Assembly (NCBI RefSeq): GCF_900112105.1
Contig: NZ_FOKV01000005.1
Span: forward strand, 184,907-248,906
Direction of reading: 5' to 3'
Length of the DNA stretch: 64,000 nt
Source: Zunongwangia mangrovi
Lineage (GTDB): Bacteria > Bacteroidota > Bacteroidia > Flavobacteriales > Flavobacteriaceae
Under the pieces are notes generated by a model, which saw nothing but the letters and a program-made list of their open reading frames with translations, made no database searches and was not told the origin of the DNA. Positions 25,623 to 34,216 of this stretch are shown one piece after another. A program made the translations under genes and the position numbers. Each line of letters opens with the position of its first letter. Position 1 is the first letter of the stretch.

Positions 25623-28472
25623 ATGAGAACAGATTCTTTTGCCCTTCGACACATTGGTCCTAAAGAAGAAAATCTTAAAGAGATGCTTCAAACTATCGGT
25701 GTTGATAGTTTAGAGCAGCTTATCTACGAAACAATCCCAGACGATATTCGTTTAAAACAGCCCCTAAATTTACCAAAAGCGCTTAGTGAAAATCAATACG
25801 CAGAGCATATTGGGAAACTGGCGGCTAAGAACAAGGTTTTTAAATCTTACATTGGCCTAGGTTACCACCAGGGAATTTTACCTGCGGTAATACAGCGTAA
25901 TATTTTAGAAAATCCAGGATGGTATACGGCTTATACCCCATACCAGGCAGAAATCGCCCAGGGAAGATTAGAAGCTTTATTGAATTTCCAAACCATAGTG
26001 AGCGATCTTACTGGGATGGAAATTGCCAATGCTTCTCTTTTAGATGAATCTACTGCAGCAGCCGAAGCTATGGCATTGTTGTTTGCAGTTAGAGATCGTA
26101 AACAAAAGAAAGACGATGTAAATAAGTTTTTTGTTTCTGAAGAGGTTTTACCACAAACCATCTCATTAATTAAAACTCGTGCAGAATTTTTAGGTATCGA
26201 AATCATACTTGGCGATCATGCTGAATTTGATTTTTCAGCTGAATTCTTTGGAGCTTTAATTCAGTATCCAGGGAAATATGGCCAGGTTTTCGATTATGCC
26301 GATTTTGTAAATAATTGTAACGAAAATTCTATAAAAGTAGCAGTAGCTGCAGATATTTTAAGTTTAGTAAAACTTCAGGCTCCTGGTGAATTAGGTGTAG
26401 ATGTAGTGGTAGGAACTACGCAACGTTTTGGAATTCCGTTAGGTTATGGTGGCCCGCACGCGGCATATTTCGCGACCAAAGAGGCTTACAAAAGAAACCT
26501 TCCTGGTCGTATCATTGGAGTAACAAAAGACACCAATGGTAATCATGCCTTAAGAATGGCATTACAAACCAGGGAACAACATATTAAGCGTGATCGTGCT
26601 ACTTCTAACATTTGTACGGCACAGGTTTTACTTGCAGTCATGGCTGGAATGTATGCTGTTTATCACGGACCAAAAGGATTAAAATATATCGCTGATACCG
26701 TTCATTATTCTACTACTAATTTAGCTTCTCAACTAGAGAAATTAGGTTTTGAACAGGTAAATTCAGCTTATTTTGACACTCTTCAGGTTAAAGCAGATGC
26801 TGAAAAAATTAAAGCTGCTGCGGAAGCTAAAGAATATAACTTCTATTATCCAGATGCTGAAACTGTTGTTATTGCTTTAAACGAAACAACGACCACAGAG
26901 GATGTAAATACGGTAGCTTCAATTTTTGCTGAAGTAGCCGACAAAGAAACTGAAGCACTTTCAGCATTAGAAGAAATCAACGCTATTCCTGAAGCTGTTT
27001 CAAGAAAAACAGATTTCTTAACTCACGAAGTTTTTAACGCATACCATTCAGAAACTGAATTAATGCGTTATATCAAAAAATTAGAGCGTAAAGATCTATC
27101 GTTAAATCATTCGATGATCTCTTTAGGTTCTTGTACCATGAAGCTAAATGCAGCTTCAGAAATGTTACCACTTAGTAATCCACAATGGGGAAATATTCAC
27201 CCCTTTGCTCCTGTAGAACAAGCTGAAGGTTACCAGATCGTTCTTAAAGAATTAGAAGATCAATTAACCGAAATTACAGGTTTTTCAGCTACTTCTTTAC
27301 AGCCAAACTCTGGTGCACAGGGAGAATATGCAGGATTAATGGTAATTAGAGCTTACCACGAATCTCGTGGCGAAGGACATCGTAATGTTTGTTTAATTCC
27401 TTCTTCTGCACACGGTACTAACCCAGCGTCTGCGGTAATGGCAGGAATGAAAGTGGTGGTAACAAAAGCAACAGAAAACGGAAACATCGATATTGAAGAC
27501 CTAAGAGAAAAAGCGATTGAGCACAAAGAGAATCTTTCTGCTTTGATGGTCACTTATCCTTCTACTCACGGTGTATTTGAATCTGCCATTAAGGAAATTA
27601 CACAGATTATCCACGATAATGGTGGGCAGGTGTATATGGATGGTGCAAATATGAACGCTCAGGTTGGTTTAACCAATCCAGGAAATATTGGCGCAGATGT
27701 TTGTCACTTAAACCTTCATAAAACTTTTGCTATTCCTCACGGTGGTGGTGGTCCAGGTGTTGGCCCTATCTGTGTTGCAAAACAATTGGTTCCGTTTTTA
27801 CCAGGAAACCCAGTAATTAAAACTGGTGGAGAACAAGCAATTGGAGCTATATCTTCAGCGCCATGGGGATCTTCTTTGGTGTGCTTAATTTCATACGGAT
27901 ATATAAAAATGTTAGGAAGTGGCGGATTACAAAAAGCTACTGAATACGCCATTCTTAACGCAAACTATATTAAAGAAAGACTTTCTGGCCATTATAAAAC
28001 CTTATATTCTGGAGAAAGAGGACGTGCTGCACACGAGATGATCTTAGACTGTCGCCCATTTAAAGAAAATGGAATCGAAGTTACAGATATTGCAAAACGT
28101 CTTATCGATTATGGTTTCCATGCGCCAACAGTATCTTTCCCGGTTGCCGGAACGGTAATGATCGAACCTACGGAAAGTGAAAGTAAAGCCGAATTAGATC
28201 GTTTTTGTGATGCTTTAATTTCTATTAGAAAAGAGATCGAAGAATCTAATGCAGACGAGTCGAACAACGTACTTAAAAATGCTCCGCATACGATCAAAAT
28301 GCTTACCGCAAGCGAATGGAATTTCCCATATAGTAGAGAAAAGGCTGCATTCCCATTAGAATATATTGCAGATAATAAATTCTGGCCTAGTGTACGTCGA
28401 GTAGATGAAGCATTTGGTGACAGAAATCTAATGTGTACTTGCCCTCCTATCGAAGAGTATATGGAAGCATAA
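25623..28472 (+). CDS. gcvP: glycine dehydrogenase (decarboxylating), glycine cleavage P protein
   Basis: A 949-residue single-chain P protein; it decarboxylates glycine with PLP and passes the aminomethyl group to the lipoyl H protein. N- and C-terminal halves are fused, as in E. coli. The PLP lysine is K700 in [34 protein letters not shown] at the N-terminus fixes the start at ATG 25623; the longer reading (16 extra residues) is not conserved-looking. gcvT and gcvH are not in the window. A terminator follows. No glycine riboswitch is recognised upstream. Confidence 0.95.
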   Translation: MRTDSFALRHIGPKEENLKEMLQTIGVDSLEQLIYETIPDDIRLKQPLNLPKALSENQYAEHIGKLAAKNKVFKSYIGLGYHQGILPAVIQRNILENPGWYTAYTPYQAEIAQGRLEALLNFQTIVSDLTGMEIANASLLDESTAAAEAMALLFAVRDRKQKKDDVNKFFVSEEVLPQTISLIKTRAEFLGIEIILGDHAEFDFSAEFFGALIQYPGKYGQVFDYADFVNNCNENSIKVAVAADILSLVKLQAPGELGVDVVVGTTQRFGIPLGYGGPHAAYFATKEAYKRNLPGRIIGVTKDTNGNHALRMALQTREQHIKRDRATSNICTAQVLLAVMAGMYAVYHGPKGLKYIADTVHYSTTNLASQLEKLGFEQVNSAYFDTLQVKADAEKIKAAAEAKEYNFYYPDAETVVIALNETTTTEDVNTVASIFAEVADKETEALSALEEINAIPEAVSRKTDFLTHEVFNAYHSETELMRYIKKLERKDLSLNHSMISLGSCTMKLNAASEMLPLSNPQWGNIHPFAPVEQAEGYQIVLKELEDQLTEITGFSATSLQPNSGAQGEYAGLMVIRAYHESRGEGHRNVCLIPSSAHGTNPASAVMAGMKVVVTKATENGNIDIEDLREKAIEHKENLSALMVTYPSTHGVFESAIKEITQIIHDNGGQVYMDGANMNAQVGLTNPGNIGADVCHLNLHKTFAIPHGGGGPGVGPICVAKQLVPFLPGNPVIKTGGEQAIGAISSAPWGSSLVCLISYGYIKMLGSGGLQKATEYAILNANYIKERLSGHYKTLYSGERGRAAHEMILDCRPFKENGIEVTDIAKRLIDYGFHAPTVSFPVAGTVMIEPTESESKAELDRFCDALISIRKEIEESNADESNNVLKNAPHTIKMLTASEWNFPYSREKAAFPLEYIADNKFWPSVRRVDEAFGDRNLMCTCPPIEEYMEA

Positions 28473-28494
28473 AGATTAAAAAATTATTAAATTG

Positions 28495-28524
28495 AAAGGC
28501 TATCAAATTTGATAGCCTTTTTTT
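28495..28524 (+). terminator. terminator of gcvP
   Basis: AAAGGCTATCAAATTTGATAGCCTTT hairpin, almost perfectly palindromic, followed by T residues, 22 bp after the gcvP stop. Confidence 0.85.
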
Positions 28525-28606
28525 ATAGATAATAGAAAAAGGCATTAACATTTTATTAGCAAAACCACATATAATTATTATCTTCACTTAATAATTGAAA
28601 CGCAAG

Positions 28607-29665
28607 ATGAATATTAAGATCACTGGAACGGGAAGCTATATCCCTAATGTCATAACGAAAAATGCCGATTTTCATCAGCATGAATTTAAAAATCTGGATG
28701 GAACTGAATTTCCTCATTCTAACGAGGAAACAATTCAGAAATTTAAAGATATTACCGGTATTGCAGAACGCCGTTACCTGGACGACACTCTAAATGCATC
28801 AGATATCGCATTTCTTGCAGCACAAAAAGCCATTGAAGCCTCTAACGTAGACATAGAAACCCTGGATTATATTATTGTAGCCACTAATTACGGTGATGTA
28901 AAAAAAGGGTCTATACAAAGCGATACCGTTCCAAGTATGGCGACCCGTGTAAAATATCGCCTGCGTATTAAAAACCCTGGATGTGTGTGTTACGACGTCC
29001 TTTTTGGTTGTCCTGGCTGGATAGAAGGAATGATACAGGCACAAGCATTCATTAAGTGCGGCATGGCTAAAAAATGCCTGGTAATAGGATCTGAATCTTT
29101 ATCCCGAGTAGTAGATAAACATGACCGTGATAGCATGATCTTTTCTGATGGTGCCGGTGCTGCAATTCTAGAAGCTAGCGAAAATGGTGGCGGTATTTTA
29201 GCGCACGAATCGGCTACTTATTCTTATAACGAAGCCAATTATATCTACTTTGGTAAATCTAATGATCAGGAATCAGATCCCAACGTGCGGTATATAAAAA
29301 TGAATGGACGTAAGATCTACGAATTCGCATTGATCAACGTTCCTAAAGCCATGAAATCCTGTTTAGAGAAAAGTGGTAAAAGCATTAAAGATCTTAAGAA
29401 AGTCTTTATCCATCAGGCCAACGAAAAAATGGACGAGGCAATCTTAAAGCGTTTTTATAAACTATTTGGAGAAAAAGTTCCAGATGGCGTGATGCCAATG
29501 ACGATTCAGGAATTAGGAAACAGCAGTGTTGCTACGGTGCCTACTCTTTTGGATTTAGTGATCAACAAACAAATCGAAAATCAGGAATTGCAAAAAGGCG
29601 ATATTATCCTGTTGGCCAGTGTGGGTGCAGGTATGAATATTAACGCCATAGTTTACGAATATTAA
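28607..29665 (+). CDS. 3-oxoacyl-ACP synthase III (KAS III)-like enzyme
   Basis: A 352-residue thiolase-fold condensing enzyme. The catalytic triad is readable: C135 (VLFGCPGW), H269 (FIHQAN) and N305 (ELGNSSVAT). The ATG at 28607 is chosen because NIKITGTGSYIPN is the usual FabH start; a TTG four codons upstream is the alternative. It is about 30 residues longer than E. coli FabH, with an insertion after strand 1 (FKNLDGTEFPHSNEE). These features suggest a paralogue of the housekeeping FabH, perhaps acting on a specialised acyl starter or secondary metabolite; substrate unknown. A short methyltransferase-like gene starts 1 bp after its stop, so the two are coupled. Confidence 0.85.
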   Translation: MNIKITGTGSYIPNVITKNADFHQHEFKNLDGTEFPHSNEETIQKFKDITGIAERRYLDDTLNASDIAFLAAQKAIEASNVDIETLDYIIVATNYGDVKKGSIQSDTVPSMATRVKYRLRIKNPGCVCYDVLFGCPGWIEGMIQAQAFIKCGMAKKCLVIGSESLSRVVDKHDRDSMIFSDGAGAAILEASENGGGILAHESATYSYNEANYIYFGKSNDQESDPNVRYIKMNGRKIYEFALINVPKAMKSCLEKSGKSIKDLKKVFIHQANEKMDEAILKRFYKLFGEKVPDGVMPMTIQELGNSSVATVPTLLDLVINKQIENQELQKGDIILLASVGAGMNINAIVYEY

Positions 29666-29666
29666 C

Positions 29667-30185
29667 ATGTACGAACATACCTATCCCAGCAAACGATTCC
29701 AGAAGACATTAGAATTTTTAAACCAACACGTTACAGCTCCATCTCACATTTTGGATCTTGGTGTAAAAAATCCATTTTCTGAAATTATGCTGAAAGAAGG
29801 TTATAAGGTTACCAATACCGGCGGAGAGGATCTGGATGAGAAATTCGATATTGTAAAACAAGATTTTGAAGTTGTTACCGCTTTTGAAATTTTCGAACAT
29901 TTACTAAATCCTTATACGATCTTAAAAAATACAAAAGCTGAAAAGTTAGTTGCCAGCGTACCGCTTAGATTATGGTTTTCTGAAGCTTATCGAAGTAAAA
30001 CAGATATGCGAGATCGCCATTATCACGAGTTTGAAGACTGGCAATTTGATTGGCTTTTAGAAAAATCTGGCTGGGAAATAAAAGACCGCTTAAAATGGAC
30101 CAATCCCGTTAATAAAGTCGGAATTCGCCCAATTTTGCGACGATTCACTCCGCGTTATTATGCCGTCTATGCTGAACGAAAATAG
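29667..30185 (+). CDS. short SAM-dependent methyltransferase-like protein
   Basis: A 172-residue protein beginning 1 bp after the KAS III-like stop. HILDLGVKNPFSEIMLKEGY occupies the position of class I methyltransferase motif I but lacks GxGxG, and VTAFEIFEHLLNP matches the type 11 motif (FEVFEHL). KLVASVPLR is the following strand. The shortness and degenerate glycine loop leave SAM binding uncertain. Coupling suggests it acts on the product or carrier of the KAS III-like enzyme; that is inference. Confidence 0.65.
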   Translation: MYEHTYPSKRFQKTLEFLNQHVTAPSHILDLGVKNPFSEIMLKEGYKVTNTGGEDLDEKFDIVKQDFEVVTAFEIFEHLLNPYTILKNTKAEKLVASVPLRLWFSEAYRSKTDMRDRHYHEFEDWQFDWLLEKSGWEIKDRLKWTNPVNKVGIRPILRRFTPRYYAVYAERK

Positions 30186-30204
30186 AACAAACTAAAATTG
30201 TTAT

Positions 30205-30221
30205 CGTTAGTTAGCACAAGC
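30205..30221 (+). repeat. possible left boundary core of the attC-like cassette
   Basis: CGTTAGTTAGCACAAGC just before the small lipoprotein gene resembles CGTTGTGTGCAAGC at 30854-30867, with gaps. If the gene is an integron-type cassette, these would be the recombination cores on its two sides. Weak, by eye only. Confidence 0.3.
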
Positions 30222-30225
30222 TCCT

Positions 30226-30723
30226 ATGAAAAAGATCATAATATTATTCCTAATCTTTTTCGGATTTTATGGTTGCTCCGTTTTTAAAAAAGACAAAATC
30301 ATTTGTTTAAATGTAGTTGGCCTACCATCTGAAATTTTAGTAGAAAAAAAAGAACTGAAGAGAAGAAAAGAAAATAACGAAATAAAAGGAATTGTTTTAA
30401 ATAAAGAAGATTCGATTCCCTTAGAAAATGTAAAAATTATAATTTCAGAAAAGAATAAAATAGTAAACATGCTAGAAACTGATTCATTAGGAAAATTTGA
30501 AACTGAACTAAAGAATGGAGAATATTCTATAGAATTTGAAAAACAATTTTTCAGACCTATTGGAGATAGTTTGAGCATTAAAAAAACAAAACAAATTTTA
30601 ATTAAAACGTTTTTGGGTCAGCAGGATTTAGAAATTTTTTATCAGACTGATTCGCCAAGATTATTGAAGCAAAGAATTGAGCTTCAAAATCAAAAAAGAA
30701 AAAAGAGATATTTCGAAACTTGA
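30226..30723 (+). CDS. small lipoprotein with a carboxypeptidase-regulatory-like domain
   Basis: A 165-residue predicted lipoprotein: MKKIIILFLIFFGFYGC gives a signal with a YGC lipobox-like end (C17). Residues about 53-110 (IKGIVLNKEDSIPLENVKII, TDSLGKFETELKNGEYSIEF) form a CarboxypepD_reg-like beta sandwich. The C-terminus is very basic (LQNQKRKKRY). The gene is strongly AT-rich and has an orphan look. It is followed 6 bp after its stop by an attC-like inverted repeat and preceded by a similar short motif, so it may be a mobile gene cassette. No function recognised. Confidence 0.65.
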   Translation: MKKIIILFLIFFGFYGCSVFKKDKIICLNVVGLPSEILVEKKELKRRKENNEIKGIVLNKEDSIPLENVKIIISEKNKIVNMLETDSLGKFETELKNGEYSIEFEKQFFRPIGDSLSIKKTKQILIKTFLGQQDLEIFYQTDSPRLLKQRIELQNQKRKKRYFET

Positions 30724-30729
30724 GCCAGT

Positions 30730-30867
30730 GCCTAACAGCGCATAACTCAAATAGCGCGTATTTTGGTGAAAATGATTATTTTAGAAACCATTTAAAAAAT
30801 CAATAAGCCGACAACTCCGAGTCCAATTTCCCGCGACTTGTGTTATGCGCGGCCGTTGTGTGCAAGC
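30730..30867 (+). repeat. attC-like 3' inverted repeat following a single gene
   Basis: GCCTAAC (30730-30736) fits the attC R'' core RYYYAAC. GCGCATAACTCAA (30738-30750) pairs with TTGTGTTATGCGC (30838-30850) over 13 bp with one mismatch, and the arms continue imperfectly inward. The right core CGTTGTGTGCAAGC (30854-30867) keeps GTT but deviates from GTTRRRY. The total of about 138 bp, the placement 6 bp after a stop codon and the folding pattern recall integron cassettes, but no integrase is seen in the window. Confidence 0.5.
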
Positions 30868-30896
30868 GGACAAAAATCCTAGATTCAAAAACTCAT

Positions 30897-30932
30897 TAAA
30901 AATAACAAGCCTCTGGAATTAAATCCAGAGGC
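30897..30932 (-). terminator. terminator of the TonB-dependent receptor gene
   Basis: GCCTCTGG / CCAGAGGC stem (30909-30932). Read on the minus strand it is followed by a T-rich tail, 26 bp past the receptor's stop. Confidence 0.8.
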
Positions 30933-30957
30933 CTGATATTCTTAAAAAATTTAGGCT

Positions 30958-33123
30958 TTAAATTTTTATTTTAAAGCCTCCATTAATTATAAAGCCATCT
31001 ACCGGGGCATAAATATCTTTGAAATTGGGATCATTTAAAGTTCCAGTATACAAACTATCAAACCGACTTTGGCGTGTATCAAGAATATTTTCAAAATTCA
31101 GGAATAATGAAAATTTTTCTCCAAATTTCTTCTCAGTCATTACTCCAAGAATCCAATAAGGCTTACCTGTAGTTCCATCTGTTAATTGCTGTTTACTGTA
31201 GTAGTAACCCTCCAGACCTATCCAAAAATTGTCATGTTTCTCGTACATTAAAACATTATTTAGACGATGTTGGGCTACTAAAGGATATTGCTGTGTATCG
31301 TCATTATAATGCTGATTAACATCAGCCAGAGTATAGCCTACAAATAACTTTAAGTCATGATACTTCCATCGCATATTAGCTTCAATTCCTTTACTGTCTA
31401 AATAACCATCCGGCTGAGTGAATTCATAAAATGCACCCGTCCGATTGAGAACTAAAGGATCGTTAATCCTGGTGTAAAACAACAATAAATTAGCAGAGAG
31501 ATTGAGATCATTGGTAATTGACCATTTATAATTTCCGTCTAAATTAAAACCTATAGATCGTTCAGCATCTGTTTCATCAACATCTATAGGCAGCACTTTT
31601 TGAAATTGCAGCCGTTCTACGTCTTCGGTAAATATGCTAGGAGTCTTGTACCCCATTCCACCACCAGCTCTAAACGTTAACTGGTTGGAAGGTTCGAACA
31701 TTAAAGAGATTCTGGGTAACAAATAGAATCCATAATTACTTTGATAATCACCACGCAGACCTGTTTCCAGAGTCCATTTTTTTTCAATATCCCATATATT
31801 CTGAACAAAAGCTCCCAAGGTATAATTAGTAAAACTAAGATCCTGATTTGGATCTCCCTGCTTTTGATCAAAATTTTCGGTCCATAGATTAAGTCCAGCT
31901 ATCCATTCAGTTTTTTCCTGAATAGTTGAAAGATTTAATTCTGAAAAAGAAGAAACCTGGTAACCGGTAAAAGCATAGTCAGGAATTTCAATTTGTCGTT
32001 CAAAAAGACTGATACTATTTTTTACCTGAAGAGACGTTTTATCAGAAAAATGATGATTCCCCAATAGCTGAGTAGAAAAACGCTCGGTATTATTCATTTC
32101 AAAATAACCCGTTCCGCTTTCATTTTCAGCATAATCCATAGCTCCGCCTAATCGATCCTCAGTAACAAAATTAAAGCCTATATTTAGATCGGTATTTTCA
32201 CTTAGATCAGCATATAATTTGGGATTCAAGGTAAAACGTTCAAATTTCGGGATTGCAGTTAAACCATTATCAGCAGGATCGTACGGTGTACCTAAATTAT
32301 AAGAAGCAAAAACTGTAGTTCCTAATTTGCCAAAATTTTCAGAATAGAAGCCACTAAGATCCAATCCCAATGCTGAAGTTAAATTAGCCATAAAACTTAA
32401 TTCCTGCTCGTCTTCCGGAGTTTTGGAAATCAAATTTACCAGTCCAGCAATCGCTCCACCACCATACAGTGTTGAAGAAGCTCCCTTGATTACCTCAACC
32501 TGTTTAAGATCTAAAGGTGCGATTTGCATTAGGCTTAACCCACCAGAATATCCCGAATATAAAGGAAGCCCGTCTCTTAATAATTGTGTATATTTTCCAT
32601 CTAAGCCTTGAATCCTGATACTAGAATTATAACTGGTTGCCGATGTTTGTTGCGTTTGAATACCAGTACTTTCATTCAGTAGCATACGAATGTCTCCGGG
32701 TTTCATATTTCCCTTTTCTGCGAGCTCTTCACCGGCTATAAACTCAACTCTAGTTGGAATATCTTGAAAAGTTCTTGAACTTCTAGTAGATTCAATAAAG
32801 ACAGTTTCCATCTGTTCTTCAGAAGGATGAAGCAAAATTTCCTGATCATTTTCTTCTTCAGGTAAGGGGAATGTTCTGTTTAGTGATAATGATTCAAAGC
32901 CTATATATCTAATTATGATTTGGTGTTTTCCATCAGGTATATTTCGAAGAATGGCCTTTCCTTCTTCATTTGTTGTAGTTCCTATATTGAGTTCTTGAAT
33001 GCCTAAGGTTACTCCATAAAGTGGTTCCTTGGTTTCAGCATTAAGTATGATAGTCTCAAATTGATTTTGAGCTAAAATTGTATTACTGACAAAAAACAGC
33101 AATACGAAAATGATTTTTTTCAA
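30958..33123 (-). CDS. TonB-dependent outer-membrane receptor with N-terminal peptidase-regulatory-like domain
   Basis: A 721-residue outer-membrane transporter. Signal peptide to about residue 19 (TILAQ), CarboxypepD_reg-like domain about 22-95 (NAETKEPLYGVTL, GTTTNEEGKAILRNI, IRYIGFESL), plug about 115-225 (RIQGLDGKYTQLLRDGLPLY, QVEVIKGASSTLYGGGAIAGLVNLISK), then a 22-strand-type barrel to the C-terminus. The length and plug motifs fit siderophore, cobalamin or metal-chelate receptors rather than SusC, and no SusD partner is present. A small Cys-rich exported protein lies 47 bp upstream in the same direction, an arrangement seen near metal-related receptors. Substrate unknown. Energy would come from an ExbB-ExbD-TonB system such as that at 51.6-53.5 kb. 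Confidence 0.88.
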   Translation of the reverse strand: MKKIIFVLLFFVSNTILAQNQFETIILNAETKEPLYGVTLGIQELNIGTTTNEEGKAILRNIPDGKHQIIIRYIGFESLSLNRTFPLPEEENDQEILLHPSEEQMETVFIESTRSSRTFQDIPTRVEFIAGEELAEKGNMKPGDIRMLLNESTGIQTQQTSATSYNSSIRIQGLDGKYTQLLRDGLPLYSGYSGGLSLMQIAPLDLKQVEVIKGASSTLYGGGAIAGLVNLISKTPEDEQELSFMANLTSALGLDLSGFYSENFGKLGTTVFASYNLGTPYDPADNGLTAIPKFERFTLNPKLYADLSENTDLNIGFNFVTEDRLGGAMDYAENESGTGYFEMNNTERFSTQLLGNHHFSDKTSLQVKNSISLFERQIEIPDYAFTGYQVSSFSELNLSTIQEKTEWIAGLNLWTENFDQKQGDPNQDLSFTNYTLGAFVQNIWDIEKKWTLETGLRGDYQSNYGFYLLPRISLMFEPSNQLTFRAGGGMGYKTPSIFTEDVERLQFQKVLPIDVDETDAERSIGFNLDGNYKWSITNDLNLSANLLLFYTRINDPLVLNRTGAFYEFTQPDGYLDSKGIEANMRWKYHDLKLFVGYTLADVNQHYNDDTQQYPLVAQHRLNNVLMYEKHDNFWIGLEGYYYSKQQLTDGTTGKPYWILGVMTEKKFGEKFSLFLNFENILDTRQSRFDSLYTGTLNDPNFKDIYAPVDGFIINGGFKIKI

Positions 33124-33170
33124 ACTGATTTTTTTTATGATTATATAACATTTATATCACTTTACGTGAA

Positions 33171-33497
33171 CTAAACTAATTTATATAATCTTGGCTTTGG
33201 TGGTTTAAAATCAGGATTCTGGTACGCACTTTTGAATAATTCTTGGTAAGAAGGTAATACGGTAAGTGATAATTCGTCTTGAATAAATGTAATTTCTAAA
33301 TATTCCTGAATAGCAAATCCAGTACAGCTTCCACAATTAAGAAAGGGAGAACAGACTTCGTTACTACTAGGGTCGTCTTGAGAATTAGATGAATTTTCTA
33401 TACAAACTGAATTTTCTCCCACTTCCTCAAGTAAACAACAAGGGAAACTGGATAAGGACAAAACTAAAAATGATATAAAGAAAATAACTAATCTCAT
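33171..33497 (-). CDS. small Cys-rich exported protein upstream of the TonB receptor
   Basis: A 108-residue protein with an N-terminal hydrophobic signal (MRLVIFFISFLVLSLSSFPC). Cysteines at 20-21, a CSPFLNCGSC cluster in the middle, and a C-terminal PSYQELFKSAYQNPDFKPPKPRL segment. This architecture (short signal, CSPFC-type Cys cluster, IWQPPK/FKPPKP end) matches a small Bacteroidota family, possibly DUF6660, often found next to TonB receptors. Its function is not known; metal binding by the cysteines is a guess. It probably shares a transcript with the receptor, and a -7 box (TACTTTTG, minus strand, 33503-33510) lies just upstream. Confidence 0.65.
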   Translation of the reverse strand: MRLVIFFISFLVLSLSSFPCCLLEEVGENSVCIENSSNSQDDPSSNEVCSPFLNCGSCTGFAIQEYLEITFIQDELSLTVLPSYQELFKSAYQNPDFKPPKPRLYKLV

Positions 33498-33502
33498 TGG
33501 TG

Positions 33503-33510
33503 CAAAAGTA
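33503..33510 (-). promoter_or_regulatory. -7 promoter box of the Cys-rich protein/TonB receptor operon
   Basis: Minus-strand TACTTTTG fits TAnnTTTG at every fixed base, 6 bp before the ATG, implying a near-leaderless transcript or a different start. Moderate to low support. Confidence 0.3.
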
Positions 33511-33554
33511 CATTATTATCAAATAATATAAAATTCAATAGAAGCTGAGAACTA

Positions 33555-33597
33555 GCCGCAATAGCAACAACGGTTAACCGCAAATAGCGGTTTTTAG
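33555..33597. repeat. possible relic of an attC-like element plus a strong small hairpin
   Basis: On the minus strand, CCGTTGTTGCTATTGC resembles CCGTTGTGTGCAAGC of the element at 30.85 kb. Next to it, AACCGC-AAATA-GCGGTT (33576-33592) followed by T residues forms a hairpin that would look like a plus-strand terminator, yet no plus-strand gene precedes it. Confidence 0.35.
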
Positions 33598-33648
33598 ACA
33601 AAAAACTATAAATTTAAAGTTACAAGTCCATCTCCTTATCTCTGCCAC

Positions 33649-34019
33649 TTGGGACAATCGAAGCCATTGTATAAGCGAAAAAATATCAAACAAGGAATTA
33701 AAACAATTTCTCTAACTGAAAATCCGAATTGGAAAAACCTGATTAACAAAACAATTACAAAAATAATTGTTCTTTGGGATGAGATCGTTAGTCAGAAAAC
33801 GAGCACATACTTTGTTCCAATGGGTGTAAAAAAGAAAATCACTTTACCGCAAACCTGGCAAATCGAATTCGGAAATGAAAAATTATGGATTTCAGCACTC
33901 GAGTTAAAAGAAGATGGGATTAACTCATATTGGGCTGACCATTTGACTATTTTTTTAATAATAGTGAACAAGAAAAATATCAACTTATTAAGAACGCTAG
34001 CAAACAAAAACGTGTATAA
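33649..34019 (+). pseudogene. frameshifted orphan gene, unknown function
   Basis: Open reading from TTG 33649 runs 146 codons, but its last 40 residues look artificial. At the T tract 33950-33956 (seven T), one extra T would let the frame continue as LTIFFNNSEQEKYQLIKNASKQKRV and stop at 34017-34019, a sequence of natural hydrophilic composition. I therefore read it as a gene with a single-base deletion, or a site of slippage. The body (TWQIEFGNEKLWISALELKEDG) resembles small hypothetical proteins of Bacteroidota; no function recognised. The start is uncertain: TTG, with no good ribosome binding site. It lies beside a possible repeat relic in the accessory part of the window. Confidence 0.5.
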
Positions 34020-34216
34020 CCAATTACGTTTGACACTTAGTCAATATTCGAAGTTTTTAGCTATATTTATTCAAGTGGTCGCAATGTGATAAGCTTACAC
34101 AAGTAGCATTGGTATAAAATCATTCTCCTTTAAAGGCATCTCTTTCGAAAAAGTTCAGTTTATAAAATTTATACTGAAATTATAGAATATCGTAAGTTTA
34201 CGCTAAACTTTAGCTT

